Shown here: piece by piece, positions 16,424-25,476 of the stretch | Position numbering within the stretch: the first letter of the stretch is position 1 | Layout of the letters: each line of letters starts with the position of its first letter | DNA from: Halostagnicola larsenii XH-48 | GTDB taxonomy: Archaea > Halobacteriota > Halobacteria > Halobacteriales > Natrialbaceae | Length of the DNA: 64,000 nucleotides | Direction of reading: 5' to 3' | Assembly: GCF_000517625.1 (NCBI RefSeq) | Contig: NZ_CP007055.1 | Coordinates: forward strand, 2,480,001 to 2,544,000 | Notes under the pieces: generated by a model | The model's input: only the letters and a program-made list of their open reading frames with translations | What the model was told of the DNA's origin: nothing | The model's database searches: none | Translations under genes and position numbers: made by a program

Positions 16424-17956
16424 CTACTCGAGGTCGTACAGGTCGCCGTACTTCGAGTCGACGTACTCGAGGAAGTACTCGGCCGTGAACGGTTCGCCGG
16501 TCGCCGACTCGATCAGGTCGGGCGTGGTGTAGCGTTTCCCGTGCTGGTGGACGTTCTCGCGGAGCCAGCCGTTGAGGTCGTCGAACTCGCCCGCTCGAGT
16601 ACGCTCGTCGAGATCGCCGAGTTCGTCCTCGGCGGCCGCATACAGTTGCGCTGCGAGAACCGAGCCCAGCGAATACGTCGGGAAGTAGCCAAAGGAGCCG
16701 TGACTCCAGTGGATGTCCTGCAGACAACCCTCGGCGTCGGTATCGGGGCGCACGCCGAGGTACTCCTCGTACTTGTCGTTCCAGACCTCGGGAACGTCCT
16801 CGACGGCGAGGTCGCCCGAGATCAGGTCCCGCTCGATTTCGAAGCGGATCACGATGTGGAGGTGGTAGGTCAGCTCATCCGCTTCGACGCGGATCAGGTT
16901 GTCGTCGTACACCTGATTCGCGGCCTCGTAGGCCTCTCGCGGGGAGACGTCCTCGAGTTCGGGGAACCGCTCTCTGGCGGTCGTCAGGAAGCGGTCCCAG
17001 AACGGCCGGGAGCGCCCGACGTGGTTCTCCCAGAGCCGCGACTGGGATTCGTGGACGGTGAGGTCGCGGGCTTCGCCGAGCGGCGTGGCGTACTCCTCGT
17101 CGGGGAGTCCGATGGTGTAGTTCGCGTGGCCGAACTCGTGGATGACCGACGTGATCGAACCGAGCAGGTCCTCCTCGTCGAAGCGAGTCGTCACGCGGGC
17201 GTCGAACTGCGTTCCCGACGAAAACGGATGCGGAGCCGTATCGAGACGGCCGCGATTCCAGTCGTAGCCGAGCGCGTCGAGGGCGTCGCGGGCCAGCGCC
17301 TCCTGATCGTCGTCGTCGAACTGGCCGGCGAAGGCGTCGGTCGCGAGATCCGCGTCGCTTTCGTCGATCGCCTCGATCAGCGGGACGAGGTTATCGCGCA
17401 ACCGCTCGAGGATTTCCTCTGCGGTCTCGAGGTCCAGATAGGGCTCGTATTCGGCGAACAGCACCTCGTAGGGGTCCGCGTCGGGGTCGATGTGCGCGGC
17501 GTACTCGCGTTTGAGGTCGACGAGTTTCTCGAGCGTCGGCGCGAACTGCTCGAAGTCGTCCTCCTTCCGGGCCTGCGTCCACGTCGGGTGCGCGTTCGAG
17601 GTCGTCTCCGAAATCTCCTCGACGAGGTCCTGGGGAACGCTCGTCGCCCGGTCGTACGTTCGGCGAACCTCGCGGACGACCGCCCGCTGGTCGCTCGTGA
17701 GGTCGTCGCTCGCGGCTTCGAGTTCCTCGAGGAGGTCGCCCGTCTCCTCGTCGGTTAGCAGTTCGTGACTGAGCGAGGACAGCGTTGAGAGCTGTTTCGC
17801 CCGCGCCGGCGTCCCCGCTTCGGGCATGATGACTTCCTGATCCCACTGCAGGACGCCCGCGGCGTTACCGATATTCGAAATCCGCTCGACGCGTTCCTCG
17901 AGGCGGTCATAGGCCTCGGTCGTATTGATCGCCGTCTGTGTCTGATCTGTTGTCAT
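16424..17956 (-). CDS. Metallocarboxypeptidase, family M32
   Basis: A 510-residue zinc carboxypeptidase (thermostable carboxypeptidase 1 family), the usual length. Signatures are the HEFGH zinc site in SVIHEFGHANYTIGLPDEE, HESQSRLWENHVGRS, the IRVEADELTYHLHIVIRFE helix, and DIHWSHGSFGYFPTY near the C-terminus. It acts in the cytoplasm and removes C-terminal residues from peptides. ATG at 17956 (MTTDQTQT) is preferred over the in-frame ATG at 17980. Confidence 0.94.
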   Translation of the reverse strand: MTTDQTQTAINTTEAYDRLEERVERISNIGNAAGVLQWDQEVIMPEAGTPARAKQLSTLSSLSHELLTDEETGDLLEELEAASDDLTSDQRAVVREVRRTYDRATSVPQDLVEEISETTSNAHPTWTQARKEDDFEQFAPTLEKLVDLKREYAAHIDPDADPYEVLFAEYEPYLDLETAEEILERLRDNLVPLIEAIDESDADLATDAFAGQFDDDDQEALARDALDALGYDWNRGRLDTAPHPFSSGTQFDARVTTRFDEEDLLGSITSVIHEFGHANYTIGLPDEEYATPLGEARDLTVHESQSRLWENHVGRSRPFWDRFLTTARERFPELEDVSPREAYEAANQVYDDNLIRVEADELTYHLHIVIRFEIERDLISGDLAVEDVPEVWNDKYEEYLGVRPDTDAEGCLQDIHWSHGSFGYFPTYSLGSVLAAQLYAAAEDELGDLDERTRAGEFDDLNGWLRENVHQHGKRYTTPDLIESATGEPFTAEYFLEYVDSKYGDLYDLE

Positions 17957-18031
17957 TGGGACACAGTATGAGCGACTCACCCATCAACGTCCGGGTTCCG
18001 GTGGAATCGGGCGAACCGGCACGATTCGTCG

Positions 18032-18292
18032 TTACTCGTCGATATCGTGCTGATAAATCGCGAGATAGATCGAGCCGATCGCACAGAGGATACCGCCGGC
18101 GAAGAGAAACGAGTACGGCGATTCCTCGGGAGCGAGCCACGCGTCGGTCAGCGTCAGGCCGATGAATCCGACGGGAAGCAAGACCAACGCCCCGTTTTGC
18201 ATGGCCATCGCGACGCGCCAGAGCCACCCCCTCGAGGTCGCCGAACTCGTCGAGTCGTCGAGTCGCTCGCGGTCGGCTCCACTGGCATCCAT
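18032..18292 (-). CDS. Small two-helix membrane protein
   Basis: 86 residues. An acidic, Ser-rich N-terminal ~28 residues is followed by two membrane helices (about 32-55 and 62-82), with a short DAWLAPEESPYS loop outside and the sequence AIYQHDIDE at the end. Function not recognised. ATG at 18292 is used rather than 18328, because the extra 12 residues are basic and Ser-rich, unlike the rest. Confidence 0.6.
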   Translation of the reverse strand: MDASGADRERLDDSTSSATSRGWLWRVAMAMQNGALVLLPVGFIGLTLTDAWLAPEESPYSFLFAGGILCAIGSIYLAIYQHDIDE

Positions 18293-18359
18293 TGATCGAG
18301 TTGACACTCTCGAGGATCGTAAGTCCACCGGAGAGTGATACTCGGGCGTGTCGGACCCT

Positions 18360-18791
18360 TCAGGCGTCGTGGACGACCACGACCGTCATCGGCGCGGTTC
18401 GGACGACGGATTCGGAGACGCTGCCGAACAGGAGTCGGCCGGCCCGTTTGCGGCCGTGGCTGCCGATCACGATCTGGTCGAAGCCGTTTTCGACCGCGTG
18501 CTCGACGATCTCCCGGGCCGGTTTTCCCGTTTTGACCGCGGTCTCGATGTCGCGATCGGTATCGGACACCTGCTCGACGGCGTCCTCTAAGAGGGCGTTC
18601 GCACGGCTATGTGCTTTTTCGTATCCCGGGAAATCGTCTTCGGAGTTGACGAACGCCATCCAGTAGCCCTCTGGGAGTTCGATCACGTGTAACGCCGTGA
18701 TCGACGCCTCGGGAAACTCCTCGAGTGCGTACTCAAGCGCGGCACTCGCCTGTGGCGAATCGTCCACCGGGACCAGAACGTTGTCCACCAT
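18360..18791 (-). CDS. Universal stress protein (UspA family)
   Basis: A 143-residue single Usp domain. It begins MVDNVLVPVDDSPQASAALE and ends with the nucleotide-binding signature G-x2-G-x9-G-S, seen as GSHGRKRAGRLLFGS followed by VSESVVR, so it belongs to the ATP-binding subgroup. A likely cytoplasmic dimer involved in stress responses; the exact process is not known. The upstream in-frame ATG at 18806 would add five residues. Confidence 0.93.
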   Translation of the reverse strand: MVDNVLVPVDDSPQASAALEYALEEFPEASITALHVIELPEGYWMAFVNSEDDFPGYEKAHSRANALLEDAVEQVSDTDRDIETAVKTGKPAREIVEHAVENGFDQIVIGSHGRKRAGRLLFGSVSESVVRTAPMTVVVVHDA

Positions 18792-18904
18792 GCGAGTCAC
18801 CACCACGGACGGGAGCTTAAACCACCCACCACCACACGCACGGAGGGCGGCCGGTGATACCCCGTTTCAGGTCAGTTCCGAATCAAACGGGGCCGCCGTC
18901 GTGC

Positions 18905-20134
18905 TCACACCCAGCGCTCTGCGAGCCGCCGATACGTCTCGAGACAGCGCTCGAGGACCGGAATCGAGACGCTCTCGGTTTTCGTGTGCGCCTCGCCGGG
19001 TTCGGACGCGCCGTAGATCACACACTCCGTCCCGGCCTGCGAGAGCCACCCGGCGTCCGTCGCGTGGGGTTTCGTGACGAGTTCGGGAGCTCCCTGCTGG
19101 ACGTCGGCGGCGGCCTCGCAGACCGCATCCGCGAACGCGCGATCCGTACACTCCATCGGAGGCAGGTCCTGGTCGACCGTCCACTCGATACCCTCGAGTT
19201 CGGTCACCGACTCGAGAGACGCCCGTTCGCCCGGGACTGTTCGCTCGTCGACCGTGATCGTACACGCCTCCGGGACGACGTTCCACGCGGAGCCGCCCTC
19301 GATCTCGGTGACGACGAGGCTCCCCGCGAGTCGGTCGCCGGCCACCTCGAGAGACGGCACCTCGAGACCGCGAATCGCATCGACGGCGTCGGCGGCGCGG
19401 TAGATCGCGTTCTCGCCGGCTTCGGGTTCGCTCGCGTGGGCGGCGGTGCCCCGAGCCGTGACCGTGCTGGCGCGTCGACCCTTGTGGGCGACGGCGACGT
19501 CCGTCACGTCGGGTCCGGAGTAGTTCGTCGAACCCTCGCCGACGACGGCGTGGTCGGGTACGAAGCCGTTTTCGATCGCGTGGCGAGCGCCCGTGCCGCC
19601 GACCTCCTCGCCGACGAAACTCGCGAAGACGAGTTCGCCGGGCCGGGTGTCGGAATCGGCGTTTGAACCGGAATGGGTACTCGAACTGGAGTCAGCGCTC
19701 GAACCGGAATCCGCGTTCGAACCGGAGTCGGCACTCGAACCGAAATCGCCGATCGAGGGCGACTCGAGGTCGGCGTCCCGAAACGCGATCGCGGCCGCCG
19801 CGAGCGTCCCTTTCATATCGGCCGTTCCGCGGCCGTAGAGCCTGCCGTCGCGCTCCTCGACGAGATACTCGCCGTCGTCGATCTGGGACTCGTCCGGCGG
19901 GACGACGTCGTGATGACCGACGAACGCGAGCGTCCGCGGGTCGGCCGCTCCGGCCTCCACAGCGCCGGCGGCGTCGCTCGGGCGTCGTCGAGCGATGACG
20001 TTGCCGACTTCGTCTCGCGCGACCGTCGCGTCGGTTTCGGTCCGCAGCCACTCCTCGAGCGCGTCGCCCGCCGCGGTCTCGTCCTCGTGGCTCGGGATCG
20101 AGACCAGCGTCCGGGTCAGATCGACGACAGACAT
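18905..20134 (-). CDS. M20 family metallopeptidase (ArgE/DapE type)
   Basis: A 409-residue di-zinc amidohydrolase of the succinyl-diaminopimelate desuccinylase/acetylornithine deacetylase/dipeptidase group. Motifs are FVGHHDVVPP (zinc His and following Asp), LYGRGTADMKG (bridging Asp), and GEEVGGTGA with the catalytic Glu pair. The true substrate cannot be read. Immediately before GEEVGG is a Ser/Asp/Asn-rich insertion coded by an 18-bp tandem repeat (19663-19752), not part of the family core. The start at 20134 (MSVVDLTRTLVSIPSHEDE) is the family-typical one. Confidence 0.85.
   Translation of the reverse strand: MSVVDLTRTLVSIPSHEDETAAGDALEEWLRTETDATVARDEVGNVIARRRPSDAAGAVEAGAADPRTLAFVGHHDVVPPDESQIDDGEYLVEERDGRLYGRGTADMKGTLAAAAIAFRDADLESPSIGDFGSSADSGSNADSGSSADSSSSTHSGSNADSDTRPGELVFASFVGEEVGGTGARHAIENGFVPDHAVVGEGSTNYSGPDVTDVAVAHKGRRASTVTARGTAAHASEPEAGENAIYRAADAVDAIRGLEVPSLEVAGDRLAGSLVVTEIEGGSAWNVVPEACTITVDERTVPGERASLESVTELEGIEWTVDQDLPPMECTDRAFADAVCEAAADVQQGAPELVTKPHATDAGWLSQAGTECVIYGASEPGEAHTKTESVSIPVLERCLETYRRLAERWV
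19663..19752 (-). repeat. 18-bp tandem repeat coding a Ser/Asp/Asn linker
   Basis: Five head-to-tail 18-bp units resemble TCGAACCGGARTCNGCRY, starting at 19663, 19681, 19699, 19717 and 19735. Each codes six residues like (S/N)ADSGS in the M20 peptidase. The period of 18 keeps the frame, so unit gain or loss would change loop length without a frameshift. Confidence 0.8.
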
Positions 20135-20251
20135 AGCGGGCGGTACGGGCTCGAACGTGTTCGTTCCACCGAAACCGACACCGAGGAGAGAGCGCATCGA
20201 CGGCTCGCAAACGTCACCGCCGTCCGTCAGCGGCGTGGCCCCGACGATTCG

Positions 20252-21229
20252 TCAGTACCGCTCGAGTGCACTCCAGCGGAGAATCTCGGCGTGGTCGAGG
20301 ATCAAGCCGTCAACGCCCGCTTCGAGGAGTTGGTCGGCCTCGTACCACGTGTTGACCGTCCAGACGTTGACCGGCAAGTCCCTGTCGTGGGCCTCGGCCA
20401 CGAGATCGATCGACTCGTACGCATCGTCGTCGAAAAACGGCGTCCCGTAGAGCATGTCCATCGGAGGGTTGATCGCAGCAGTGTCGTACTCGTCGGTCAC
20501 CGCAAGCCCCTTTTCGATCGATTCGGAGAGGAGGTATCCCACCGGGATCTCGGGGGCGATCTCAGTCACGGTTGCGAGGGCACCTTCCCAGAACGTCGTG
20601 AACAGGAGTTCGTTCTCGTAGTCGGTCGCAACGTCGACCACCTTCTCGAGCCACTCCCATTGCTCCCGTTCGGCCGCCGGGTCGTCGACTCGGCCGAACT
20701 GAACGTCCGAAGACCCTTCCTTGATATCGATATTGACGCCGGTTTCGGTCGGGATCGCGTCTAGCGCTTCGGACAGTGTCGGAACCGTCTGGCCGCTCTC
20801 GAGGACCTCCGCCGAGAATACCGTCTCCGCGGGCGTCTCGTAGATCACGCCCGTTGTATCGGTCAGTCCGCTCAGTTCCGTATCGTGAAAGACAGCGAGT
20901 TCACCGTCTTCGGTGGGCAACACGTCGAGTTCGATCCAATCCGCCCGCCGTCGGTTGGCCGCATCGTCGGTTCCGCCCTGCGTAGCGAGTTCGAACGCCG
21001 CGACGGTGTTTTCGGGATACGTGTCGGCGTACCCGCGATGAGCGATGACCGTCGCGCGATCGGTTCGGCTCGCGCGATTGTCCTCATCGCTTCGAGTCCG
21101 GTGGGGGCCCGTCGTCGCGCCAGTCGTCGAAGATGCGGCCGTTCCGCCGACGAGTGCCGCTCCCGTCCCGGCGACGAATCGACGTCGGTTCACCATGCTT
21201 GGTCTATTTTGCATACGAGGTTCGTTCAT
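20252..21229 (-). CDS. Tat-exported glycerophosphodiester phosphodiesterase
   Basis: 325 residues: Tat leader [20 protein letters not shown], Ser/Thr-rich linker, then a GDPD TIM-barrel. Catalytic motifs are [14 protein letters not shown] (His, Arg, Glu), [17 protein letters not shown] (metal-binding Glu/Asp and His) and NIDIKEG. It should hydrolyse glycerophosphodiesters to glycerol phosphate outside the cell. An AT-rich box at 21248-21258 is ~25 nt before the ATG at 21229, consistent with a leaderless start there; ATGs at 21214 and 21196 are alternatives. A cytoplasmic paralog lies at 42285-43118. Confidence 0.9.
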   Translation of the reverse strand: MNEPRMQNRPSMVNRRRFVAGTGAALVGGTAASSTTGATTGPHRTRSDEDNRASRTDRATVIAHRGYADTYPENTVAAFELATQGGTDDAANRRRADWIELDVLPTEDGELAVFHDTELSGLTDTTGVIYETPAETVFSAEVLESGQTVPTLSEALDAIPTETGVNIDIKEGSSDVQFGRVDDPAAEREQWEWLEKVVDVATDYENELLFTTFWEGALATVTEIAPEIPVGYLLSESIEKGLAVTDEYDTAAINPPMDMLYGTPFFDDDAYESIDLVAEAHDRDLPVNVWTVNTWYEADQLLEAGVDGLILDHAEILRWSALERY

Positions 21230-21489
21230 TTGAATCTATATTATTCTTTATAATTTTAATAAATATAAGAGCGTGGTAGTGAATACTGGTATGGAGATCT
21301 GACGATGGGAGGGAAAGATACATACTCGAGGATCTCTCGAAACGAGAGAGGCTAGTAGTCGTCTCCCTCTCGAGCGGCGTTGTCGTTCGTACCCGAAATC
21401 CGATCCCGTCACGGCTAGTTCGAACAGGAACCCACGAAGCGACGAATACAGGCCCAATCGTTTTCCGTGATTTCGTAGTAGAGAACCCA

Positions 21490-21720
21490 ATGACCTCCGA
21501 CGAGGAGACGACGTGGGAGTACGAGACGGTTCGGCCGCCTCGAGAGGCCACGAAAGAGGAGGCCACCGATCCGGTGGACGTTCTCAACGAGCGCGGAGAC
21601 GAGGGCTGGGAATTCGTCGAGACGATCGATTACAGCGGCGGCGGCACGAAGTACCTCGTGTTCAAGCGGCCGAAGCGAACCGACGATGATGACGGACGAC
21701 GTTCGGGAACGGATCAATGA
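21490..21720 (+). CDS. DUF4177-like small protein
   Basis: 76 residues: TWEYETVRPP at the start and LNERGDEGWEFVETIDYSGG followed by GTKYLVFKRPK, the characteristic WEY(K/E)TV ... LNxxGxEGWE pattern of DUF4177. These are small beta-alpha-beta proteins of unknown role. The C-terminal ten residues are Asp/Arg-rich. The TGA overlaps the ATG of the next gene by 4 bp, so the two are translationally coupled. Confidence 0.75.
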   Translation: MTSDEETTWEYETVRPPREATKEEATDPVDVLNERGDEGWEFVETIDYSGGGTKYLVFKRPKRTDDDDGRRSGTDQ

Positions 21721-22727
21721 GCAACGACAAGGTCAGTACGCAAGACACGATGCGCGAGCGGGCCGACGAAAGCCGGCTCAAACTCTGGTTGCTCGTCGGC
21801 GCGAACCGACTGCTCGTCACCGCAGTTCTTGCCGCGACGTTCTTCGTCCTCTTCATGCTCGGCGGGGTTTTCGATCCCCCGCTTACGAACTTGCTGCAGC
21901 GGCGGGGCGTCATTGAGTCGATGTTTTCCTCGATGATCAGCGCGCTCATCACCGGCGTCACCCTGGTCGTCACCATCAGTCAGCTGATCGTCTCGCAGGA
22001 AAACGGCCCGCTCGGCGAGCAACGGACTCGCATGAGCGAGACGATGGATTACCGAGATTACATCAAAGAGATCGTCGGAAAACCCGCACCGGCTGACCCG
22101 TCGACGTTTCTCCGAGAGATCGTCGGCGCGACACAGACGCGGGCCGAAGACGTCAGGGAGCGCATCAAATCGACGGAGAACGAGGACCTCGAGCAAGAAG
22201 TCGACGAACTGGTCGACAGCATCATCGGCAACTCCGAAACCGTCCAAGAGAAACTCGACGGCGCGACGTTCGGCACCTTCGACGTCGTCTACGCCTCGAT
22301 GGACTACAACTACGCCTGGAAGATCTTCCAGATCGAGCGGATCGAAGACGAGTACGAAGATGTCCTTGAAGACGAACACCGGGATGCGTTCGACGAGCTG
22401 CGCACGTCGCTCGTCATGTTCGGCCCCGCTCGAGAGCACATCAAAACGCTGTATTTCCAGTGGGAACTCATCGACCTCTCGCGGCTGATCCTCTACGCCG
22501 CGATTCCGGCGCTGCTCGTCTCGGGGATGATGCTCACGTTCGTCGATATCTTGACGATTGGCGGGACCACGCTCGGGGCGGAAAACCTCCTCTGGGTCGT
22601 CGCCATTGCGTATACGTTCACGCTGATACCGTTCCTGATGTTGACCGCGTACGTGCTTCGGATCGCGACGGTCGCGAAGCGAACCCTGGCGATCGGGGCG
22701 TTGATATTGCGGGATTCGCAGCGTTAA
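21717..22727 (+). CDS. Four-helix membrane protein with a coiled cytoplasmic domain
   Basis: 336 residues. Two membrane helices at about 28-55 and 68-95, then ~130 residues of charged helical sequence (for example ENEDLEQEVDELVDSIIGNS), then two helices at about 258-280 and 285-312. The protein ends LAIGALILRDSQR. No transporter or enzyme signature is recognised. Overlap with the DUF4177-like gene suggests the pair forms one unit. The family has no function known to me. Confidence 0.65.
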   Translation: MSNDKVSTQDTMRERADESRLKLWLLVGANRLLVTAVLAATFFVLFMLGGVFDPPLTNLLQRRGVIESMFSSMISALITGVTLVVTISQLIVSQENGPLGEQRTRMSETMDYRDYIKEIVGKPAPADPSTFLREIVGATQTRAEDVRERIKSTENEDLEQEVDELVDSIIGNSETVQEKLDGATFGTFDVVYASMDYNYAWKIFQIERIEDEYEDVLEDEHRDAFDELRTSLVMFGPAREHIKTLYFQWELIDLSRLILYAAIPALLVSGMMLTFVDILTIGGTTLGAENLLWVVAIAYTFTLIPFLMLTAYVLRIATVAKRTLAIGALILRDSQR

Positions 22728-22808
22728 CGGGACTAGTGGGCGGTACAGGACGATCCGTCGCACCGTCGAGAAACGTTCTGCGAACTGTTGCACTCGAGGG
22801 CGACGAAG

Positions 22809-23280
22809 AGGGTGTCATAGAACCCTTCTCGAGGAGTTGGTTTCGAGCAATTCAAAGCGACATACCTACTCAGTAGGGTTGCGTACTGACCGCCGCTATT
22901 CTGTCAGAAAAGATTAGTTTTCAGAATCGCGTGCGAGAGACAGCCCATGGCGCGCGCTCGTTGCGAGCCACTGGAACTCTCCGGCTCACTGAGCTTGAAC
23001 AATCATTCGTGCTATGAACCAAGCCACCGTGCGAGTGCTCCTGCGAGAAGCACCAGTGCACCGGCAATAAACGTACCGGGAACTGGAAGTACGAACAAAA
23101 TTGCACCAAACGCGAGGACCACTGTTGATGGTTTCATCCAGAAGTGACTACGAGACTCAAACGGTTACCACTTGGGCCTCTCAAACGGGATGGAGCAGAA
23201 AGCTGGGGCCGTAGGGGTCTGCTGTACTGATCATTCGTCGGACGCCCTAGAGCGGTGTGAGAACTCTTCTATGACACCCT
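22809..23280. mobile_element. 472-bp transposable element with terminal inverted repeats and target duplication
   Basis: AGGGTGTCATAGAA at 22809-22822 is the exact inverted copy of 23267-23280, and similarity extends imperfectly to ~22 bp (TTCTC also shared). GCGACGAAG occurs directly outside both ends (22800-22808 and 23281-23289), a perfect 9-bp target-site duplication. There is no transposase; the element is of MITE size and must depend on one encoded elsewhere. The only ORF I trust inside is the 41-codon gene at 23012-23137. Family cannot be named from the ends alone. Confidence 0.78.
23012..23137 (-). CDS. 41-residue hydrophobic protein inside the transposable element
   Basis: The frame reads MKPSTVVLAF, then GAILFVLPVPGTFIAGALVL, and ends LAGALARWLGS. 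Two hydrophobic segments are separated by a PVPGT turn, a hairpin membrane protein. I recognise this as a small conserved haloarchaeal type, so it is probably real despite its length. It lies wholly within the 472-bp element and is read toward its left end. No Shine-Dalgarno or clear TATA box was found. Function unknown. Confidence 0.6.
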   Translation of the reverse strand: MKPSTVVLAFGAILFVLPVPGTFIAGALVLLAGALARWLGS

Positions 23281-23432
23281 GCGACGAAGGCTAAAATCGA
23301 CACGAGCGAGTGTGGTCGAAGAACAACGAAACGACATTTCGCAGTTCGAGACGGGACACCCGCTACCAGCGACTGAAACGGTCCCGAAACACCGCTCGAG
23401 CCCACCAACCACCATCCCGCTCGTTGAACACC

Positions 23433-23440
23433 CTTATTGG
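23433..23440 (+). promoter_or_regulatory. TATA-like box of the PIN-ATPase-KH gene
   Basis: CTTATTGG is centred 28 nt before the ATG at 23464, consistent with a leaderless transcript. It lies 150 bp outside the right end of the transposable element. Confidence 0.45.
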
Positions 23441-23463
23441 CGTCGGCTACCGTAGATTGACAC

Positions 23464-25371
23464 ATGAATGTCGTGCCGGACACGAGCGTGGTCATCGACG
23501 GCCGCGTCTCGAAGACGATCGAAGACGGGCAGTTCGAGGGAGCGACGGTTTCGATACCCGAAGCCGTCGTCGCGGAACTCGAGGCGCAGGCAAACGACGG
23601 CTACGATAGCGGCTGGGACGGCCTCTCGGAACTCAAACGGCTGGCCGATCTCGCCGATGACGGCGTCGTCAACGTGGAGTACGTCGGCGAACGGCCAAGC
23701 GCCATGGAACGCGGCCACGCATCCGAAGGGGAAATCGACGCCCTGATCCGGGATCTGGCTGAGGATCTCGAGGCCACGTTCATCACGAGCGACATCGTAC
23801 AGGCCGAGGTCGCGCGGGCGAAAGGCCTCGAGGTCGAGTACGTCTCGCCGGAGGTCCGAGAAGTCGGCACCCTCACCGTCGAGGACTACTTCGACGAGGA
23901 GACGATGAGCGTCCACCTCAAGACGGATACGGTGCCGATGGCCAAACGCGGCGCGCTCGGCGAGATGCGCTACGAGGAAATCGCCGACGAACCGCTCGAC
24001 GAGGCGACGATGGACGAGTACGCCCGCGAGGTCGTCGACGGAGCCAAGGAGTCGAGCGACGGATTCATCGAACTGAAGGAACCGGGCATGCAGATCGTCC
24101 AGTTTCGGGACTTCCGGATCGCCATCGCCCGACCGCCCTTTTCGGACGGCATCGAGATCACCGCGGTTCGCCCGATCGCACAGACCGACATCGAAGACTA
24201 CGAGCACGCCGACGAGTTGAAGGATCGACTGCTCGAGCGCCAGCGCGGCGTCCTCATCTCCGGCGCGCCGGGGGCGGGGAAGTCCACGTTCGCGCAGGCG
24301 GTCGCCCGATACATCTCGGACAACGACTACTCGGTGAAGACGATGGAGAAGCCGCGGGACCTGCAGGTCGGTCCCGAGATCACCCAGTACACGGAACTGG
24401 GCGGTCAGATGGAAAAGACCGCCGACGCCCTGTTGATGGTTCGGCCCGACTACACCATCTACGACGAGGTGCGCAAGACCAACGACTTCGAGGTGTTCGC
24501 GGACATGCGACTCGCCGGCGTCGGCATGCTCGGCGTCGTCCACGCCACGCGGCCGATCGACGCCCTCCAGCGGCTCATCGGCCGGGTCGAACTCGGAATG
24601 ATCCCGCAGGTCGTCGACACGGTCGTCTACATCGAGGCCGGGGAAGTCGCGAAGGTCTACGACGTCCGGACGGAAGTCAAGGTCCCCGCGGGACTCACCG
24701 AGGAGGACCTCGCCCGACCGGTGATCCAGGTCACGGAGTTCGAAACCGGCGTTCCGGAGTACGAAATCTACACCTTCAACCGGCAGGTCGTCACCGTCCC
24801 GCTCGACGGGGACGAGGACGGCGGGCCGGGTTCGGAATCCGGCGTCGACCGCATCGCCAAACAGGAGATCGAACGGGAGATTCGCTCGATCGCCCACGGC
24901 TACGTCGACGTCCAGCTCAAGGGCCAGGACCGCGCGGTCGTCTACGTCACCGACGACGACATCTCGAGCGTCATCGGGAAAGGCGGCGGCCGGATCAACG
25001 ACGTCGAGAACCGACTCGGCATCGACATCGACGTTCGGACCCACGACGAGAACCCCCACTCCGGGGCGGGCGGTGCGAGTGGCGGAACCCAGCATGCCGG
25101 TGGGAACGGCCACGCGGGCGGGAACAGCGGATCGGGCGGCGGCCAATCCGCCGGGCAGATCGTCCAGCCCGAGATCACCTCGAGACACATCGTCGTCCCG
25201 GTCGACGGCCACCAGAGCGAGACCGTCGAGGTGCAGGCAAACGGCGAGTACCTGTTCACGGCGACGGTGAGCCGCGGCGGCGAGATACAGGTCTCTCGAG
25301 GGAGCGCGATTGCGGACGAGTTAGAGCAGGCGATCGACCAGAAAGACCCGATCACGGTTGTTCCCTCCTAA
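23464..25371 (+). CDS. PIN domain - ATPase - KH domain protein
   Basis: 635 residues in three parts. Residues 1-130 are a PIN domain (VVPDTSVVIDGR, with conserved acidic residues, and FITSDIVQAEVAR). About residues 200-470 are a PilT/VirB11-like RecA-fold ATPase with Walker A GAPGAGKST. About residues 480-530 are a KH domain with the IGKGGGRIN loop, then a Gly-rich linker and a small TRAM/OB-like end. This conserved archaeal architecture is thought to act on RNA, probably ribosome-associated processing, but that is not demonstrated here. Its last 30 codons are duplicated 197 bp downstream. Confidence 0.9.
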   Translation: MNVVPDTSVVIDGRVSKTIEDGQFEGATVSIPEAVVAELEAQANDGYDSGWDGLSELKRLADLADDGVVNVEYVGERPSAMERGHASEGEIDALIRDLAEDLEATFITSDIVQAEVARAKGLEVEYVSPEVREVGTLTVEDYFDEETMSVHLKTDTVPMAKRGALGEMRYEEIADEPLDEATMDEYAREVVDGAKESSDGFIELKEPGMQIVQFRDFRIAIARPPFSDGIEITAVRPIAQTDIEDYEHADELKDRLLERQRGVLISGAPGAGKSTFAQAVARYISDNDYSVKTMEKPRDLQVGPEITQYTELGGQMEKTADALLMVRPDYTIYDEVRKTNDFEVFADMRLAGVGMLGVVHATRPIDALQRLIGRVELGMIPQVVDTVVYIEAGEVAKVYDVRTEVKVPAGLTEEDLARPVIQVTEFETGVPEYEIYTFNRQVVTVPLDGDEDGGPGSESGVDRIAKQEIEREIRSIAHGYVDVQLKGQDRAVVYVTDDDISSVIGKGGGRINDVENRLGIDIDVRTHDENPHSGAGGASGGTQHAGGNGHAGGNSGSGGGQSAGQIVQPEITSRHIVVPVDGHQSETVEVQANGEYLFTATVSRGGEIQVSRGSAIADELEQAIDQKDPITVVPS

Positions 25372-25407
25372 GTAGCTCCCCGCGAGCGAACGGAGTGAGT
25401 GAGCGGC

Positions 25408-25427
25408 TTTTTTAGCGTAGATTTTTT
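25408..25427 (+). terminator. T-tract terminator after the PIN-ATPase-KH gene
   Basis: Two six-T runs (25408-25413 and 25422-25427) follow the stop at 25371. Archaeal transcription ends at such tracts without needing a stem. Confidence 0.5.
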
Positions 25428-25476
25428 GGAGGAGGGTGACCCCGAAGGGGAACCCGACGAGAAAAAAGGTACGTGT

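Noticed and set aside
19663-19752. CRISPR array
   Set aside because: Units are contiguous 18-bp repeats without spacers and lie inside a coding frame.
23434-25212. 592-codon ORF antisense to the PIN-ATPase-KH gene
   Set aside because: Shadow frame; the sense strand carries Walker A, PIN and KH motifs.
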